From Verrucomicrobiota bacterium (GTDB taxonomy: Bacteria; Verrucomicrobiota; Verrucomicrobiia; Limisphaerales; VHDF01): a stretch of 64,000 nucleotides of DNA. Made by a program: the position numbers and the translations under genes. The stretch is taken from positions 1 through 64,000 of the forward strand of contig VHDF01000003.1 of assembly GCA_016871495.1 (NCBI GenBank), read 5' to 3'. Every line of letters starts with the position of its first letter. Positions within the stretch are counted from its first letter, which is position 1. Shown here piece by piece: positions 61,971 through 64,000 of this stretch. The notes under the pieces were generated by a model. The model ran no database searches. It had not been told where the DNA came from and saw only the letters and a program-made list of their open reading frames with translations.

Positions 61971-62104
61971 GCGTGATGAACGCCACGCCCCGGCGCTGCC
62001 GCGTGCATCAGCGAAAACCTGTGGATGCCCGGCTCTTCAAGTCCCGATCCGGTGCCTCCCGAAGCCGTTGTCTGTCGTGTGGCACAGGCTGCCCAGCCCC
62101 GTGC

Positions 62105-62226
62105 ATCCCGATGTTGTTGGTAGGGCGGGCCTGTCCCAGCCCGCCGCCTACTGGATGCAAAACATCATGCTCCGGCGGCGCGCCGGGACGGACGCGCCCT
62201 ACCTGCATCACCGGCAACATCGGGAT
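62105..62226 (+). repeat. Dispersed palindromic repeat family A, copy 3
   Basis: A 122-bp element with the same 12-bp ends and interior as copy 2 at 13671; only one or two differences are visible (for example CGCCTACTGG for CGCCCACTGG). It lies 135 nt from a family B copy, as does copy 1. The rest of 61795-62479 has no gene. ACAGACAG-GG-CTGTCTGT at 62354-62371 is a small hairpin. Confidence 0.88.
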
Positions 62227-62479
62227 GTGCCGTGCCCAGCCTGCTATATCGCCGACGGTCCGTCGGCCCGGCGGGTGAAGAACGAGGCCCTGCCATTTTC
62301 TCCACGTGCCAGGTCCCTTCGTCGCCCCGCAGGTTGCGGCAGCTTGCGCCACAACAGACAGGGCTGTCTGTGTCAACATGACAACCCGGTCACCGAGAAC
62401 CTCTGGATGCACCATCATCTCGGCAACAGGTGAGAAGAATCTCGCCTCTTCCACTGAGGAGTCCCATGTTGACCGGCTC

Positions 62480-64000
62480 ATGGGAACCTTGATCGCCGCG
62501 AACGAGATCTCCGTCGCCTTCGACCACCGGGTCGTTCTCGACCGGGCCTCCCTGGCCATTCACGAAGGCGACCGGGTGGGGTTGGTTGGACGCAACGGTT
62601 GCGGCAAGACCACCTTTCTGCGGTTGCTGGCCGGCGAGCGAATTCCCGACGATGGCGAAATCACCCGCCGCCGTGAGTTGGTGGTCGGTTACCTTCCGCA
62701 GGACTTCGCCCTTGATCCCGCCGCCACGGTGCATGAGAACGTGCGTGCCGGCGCCCGCCACGTGATCGACCTGATCGGGGAATTCGAAGCCTTGCCTCAC
62801 GACTCCCCCCGCCACGCCGACCTTGAGCATCGTATTCAGGCGCTGGAGGGATGGACCCTCGACCAGCGCCTGGCCACAGCCATGGCGCGTCTGAATTGTC
62901 CTCGTCCCGACGCGCGAGTGGGGCCGCTTTCCGGAGGCGAAAAACGGCGGGTAGCCCTCTGCCGCGCCCTCGTGGCGCGGCCTGATTGTCTCATCCTCGA
63001 CGAACCGACCAACCACCTGGATCCGGATGCCATCGAATGGGTCGCGGAATTCCTCGAGGAATTCCGCGGTGCTTTTCTCGTGGTGACCCACGATCGCTAT
63101 TTCCTGGATCGAGTCGTCCACCGCATGGTCGAGCTCGCGAACGGGAAATTTTTCTCTCACGAGGGGAATTACTCCGAATATCTCCTGGCCAAGGCGGAAA
63201 GGGAATCCTCGGACGCGTCGGTGGAACGGAAGAGGCAGGCGTTTCTGCGCCGGGAACTCGAATGGGTCCGGGCCGGAGTCCGAGCTCAACGTCGCAAATC
63301 GAAGATTCGCTTCGAGCGTTACGACGAGGTCGCTGCGAACGAGGGGGTTCGGGTGGAGGCGGACATGGAGTTGGTGATCCCCCCGCCGCCACCGCTTGGC
63401 AATCGCGTGGTCGATATCACCAATCTCGGAGTCGAGTTGGGTGGAAAACGGCTGATCCGGAATTTTTCTTTCTCGTTCGAGAATGGACGGCGGGTCGGTG
63501 TGGTGGGAAGAAACGGACTCGGCAAAACCACGTTTTTGAAAGTCATTCTGGGGGAAATCGAGCCGATCGAAGGAACGGTGAAGCCCGGTTCACTGACGAG
63601 ATTCAATTATGTGGACCAGGGCCGGATGCAGCTTCGGGAGGAATTCACCGCCTTGGAAGAAGTCAGCGATGGCACCGAATTTGTGATTTGGGGCGAGGCC
63701 CGGCTGTCCTTGCGGGCCTACTTGAAGCGTTTCTTATTCGATGACGACCGCATGACCACGCGCGTCAAATACCTCAGCGGGGGAGAGCGGAGCCGGTTGC
63801 TCCTGGCGAGGATCCTCAAGAACGGCGGCAACTTCCTGATCCTCGACGAACCCACCAATGACCTGGATCTTTCCACGCTGCGTGTTTTGGAAGAGGCGTT
63901 GATTGCGTTTCCGGGCGCCGTGCTGGTGGTCAGCCATGACCGCTACTTTTTGAACCGGGTTTGCACCGACGTGCTGGCTTTCGAAGGAGAGGGACGGGTT
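62480..64000 (+). CDS. ABC-F family ATPase (Uup-like), partial at right edge
   Basis: The reading frame from ATG 62480 is open for 507 codons and runs off the window. It has two ABC domains and no membrane segment. The first has GLVGRNGCGKTTFLRLLAGE, signature LSGGEKRRVALCRALVARPD and LILDEPTNHLDPDAIEWVAE. The second has GVVGRNGLGKTTFLKVILGE, LSGGERSRLLLARILKNGGN and LILDEPTNDLDLSTLRVLEE. Between them is the charged interdomain linker (AERESSDASVERKRQAFLRR, ELEWVRAGVRAQRRKSKIRF) typical of the Uup subfamily. ABC-F proteins act on the ribosome or on DNA structures; Uup is linked to transposon excision and branched DNA, others to translation rescue. About 100 residues should follow beyond the edge. 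Confidence 0.92.
   Translation, partial: MGTLIAANEISVAFDHRVVLDRASLAIHEGDRVGLVGRNGCGKTTFLRLLAGERIPDDGEITRRRELVVGYLPQDFALDPAATVHENVRAGARHVIDLIGEFEALPHDSPRHADLEHRIQALEGWTLDQRLATAMARLNCPRPDARVGPLSGGEKRRVALCRALVARPDCLILDEPTNHLDPDAIEWVAEFLEEFRGAFLVVTHDRYFLDRVVHRMVELANGKFFSHEGNYSEYLLAKAERESSDASVERKRQAFLRRELEWVRAGVRAQRRKSKIRFERYDEVAANEGVRVEADMELVIPPPPPLGNRVVDITNLGVELGGKRLIRNFSFSFENGRRVGVVGRNGLGKTTFLKVILGEIEPIEGTVKPGSLTRFNYVDQGRMQLREEFTALEEVSDGTEFVIWGEARLSLRAYLKRFLFDDDRMTTRVKYLSGGERSRLLLARILKNGGNFLILDEPTNDLDLSTLRVLEEALIAFPGAVLVVSHDRYFLNRVCTDVLAFEGEGRV

Noticed and set aside
62354-62371. Hairpin ACAGACAG-GG-CTGTCTGT as a transcription terminator or attachment site
   Set aside because: No T tract follows, the loop is only 2 nt, and no integrase or second copy is present.
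1-64000. tRNA, rRNA, riboswitch or CRISPR features
   Set aside because: I scanned the gene-free stretches for CCA-type tRNA ends, T-loop motifs, regular spacer arrays and common riboswitch cores, and found nothing convincing. A tRNAscan-SE or Infernal run would be decisive.

Overview
The window looks like a chromosomal segment, or metagenome contig, of a Verrucomicrobiota bacterium, probably of the Limisphaerales/Pedosphaera type. The evidence is high [18 protein letters not shown]-type pseudopilins, an ECF sigma factor followed by a Ser/Thr kinase, delta-60 repeat, DUF3160, CotH/lamin-tail, ThuA and CAP secreted proteins, and many palindromic intergenic repeats. This is inferred from gene content; there is no rRNA here to fix the taxonomy.

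Layout. 0-8 kb is a decayed accessory zone: an IS110 transposase scrap abuts a truncated Phd-type antitoxin and an intact PIN toxin. It also holds a delta-60 repeat protein and C-terminal scraps, a hicBA pair whose hicB has an in-frame stop, a DUF3160 gene split by a TGA, a truncated pseudopilin, and a sigma factor followed by a truncated kinase. 8-30 kb is mixed metabolism and secreted proteins: a zinc alcohol dehydrogenase, an IorAB-type molybdenum oxidoreductase, ThuA, a lone nuoA, a phosphohexomutase, an Ig-like protein, a CAP protein, a NagB-like isomerase, TatD, a frameshifted CotH protein, DUF309, a secreted cysteine hydrolase with an NPCBM-like tail, and a P1B-type metal ATPase. About 1.6 kb of repeat-rich non-coding DNA follows. 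30.9-33.4 kb is grpE-dnaJ-rsmE.

33.4-58.1 kb is the centrepiece. A broken pilMN-pilO set on the minus strand is divergent from a type II secretion/type IV pilus-like operon in the order gspE-F-G-H-I-J-K-L-M-D plus a lipoprotein. The GspE ATPase and GspF platform would drive assembly of the GspG-K pseudopilus. GspL and a GspM-like protein with a GspC/PilP-like tail would link the inner membrane to the outer-membrane secretin. The secretin is extraordinary: 3,883 residues, with an N0-like domain, about 42 tandem N1-like modules and one C-terminal secretin domain. Ordinary secretins have about 500-800 residues and one to a few N modules. I regard this giant secretin as the main candidate for an undescribed system.

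58.2-61.8 kb encodes a MacA-like adaptor with a polyglycine insertion, a MacB-type ATPase and an FtsX/MacB permease. The window ends in an ABC-F ATPase that runs off the right edge.

Several dispersed repeat families recur: a 122-bp element with terminal inverted repeats (three copies), a ~135-bp element (two copies), a 16-bp palindrome (four copies) and several large hairpins. At least four genes (hicB, DUF3160, CotH, pilMN) are interrupted by a stop or frameshift. Two of the frameshifts lie in homopolymer runs, so assembly error must be weighed against real decay.
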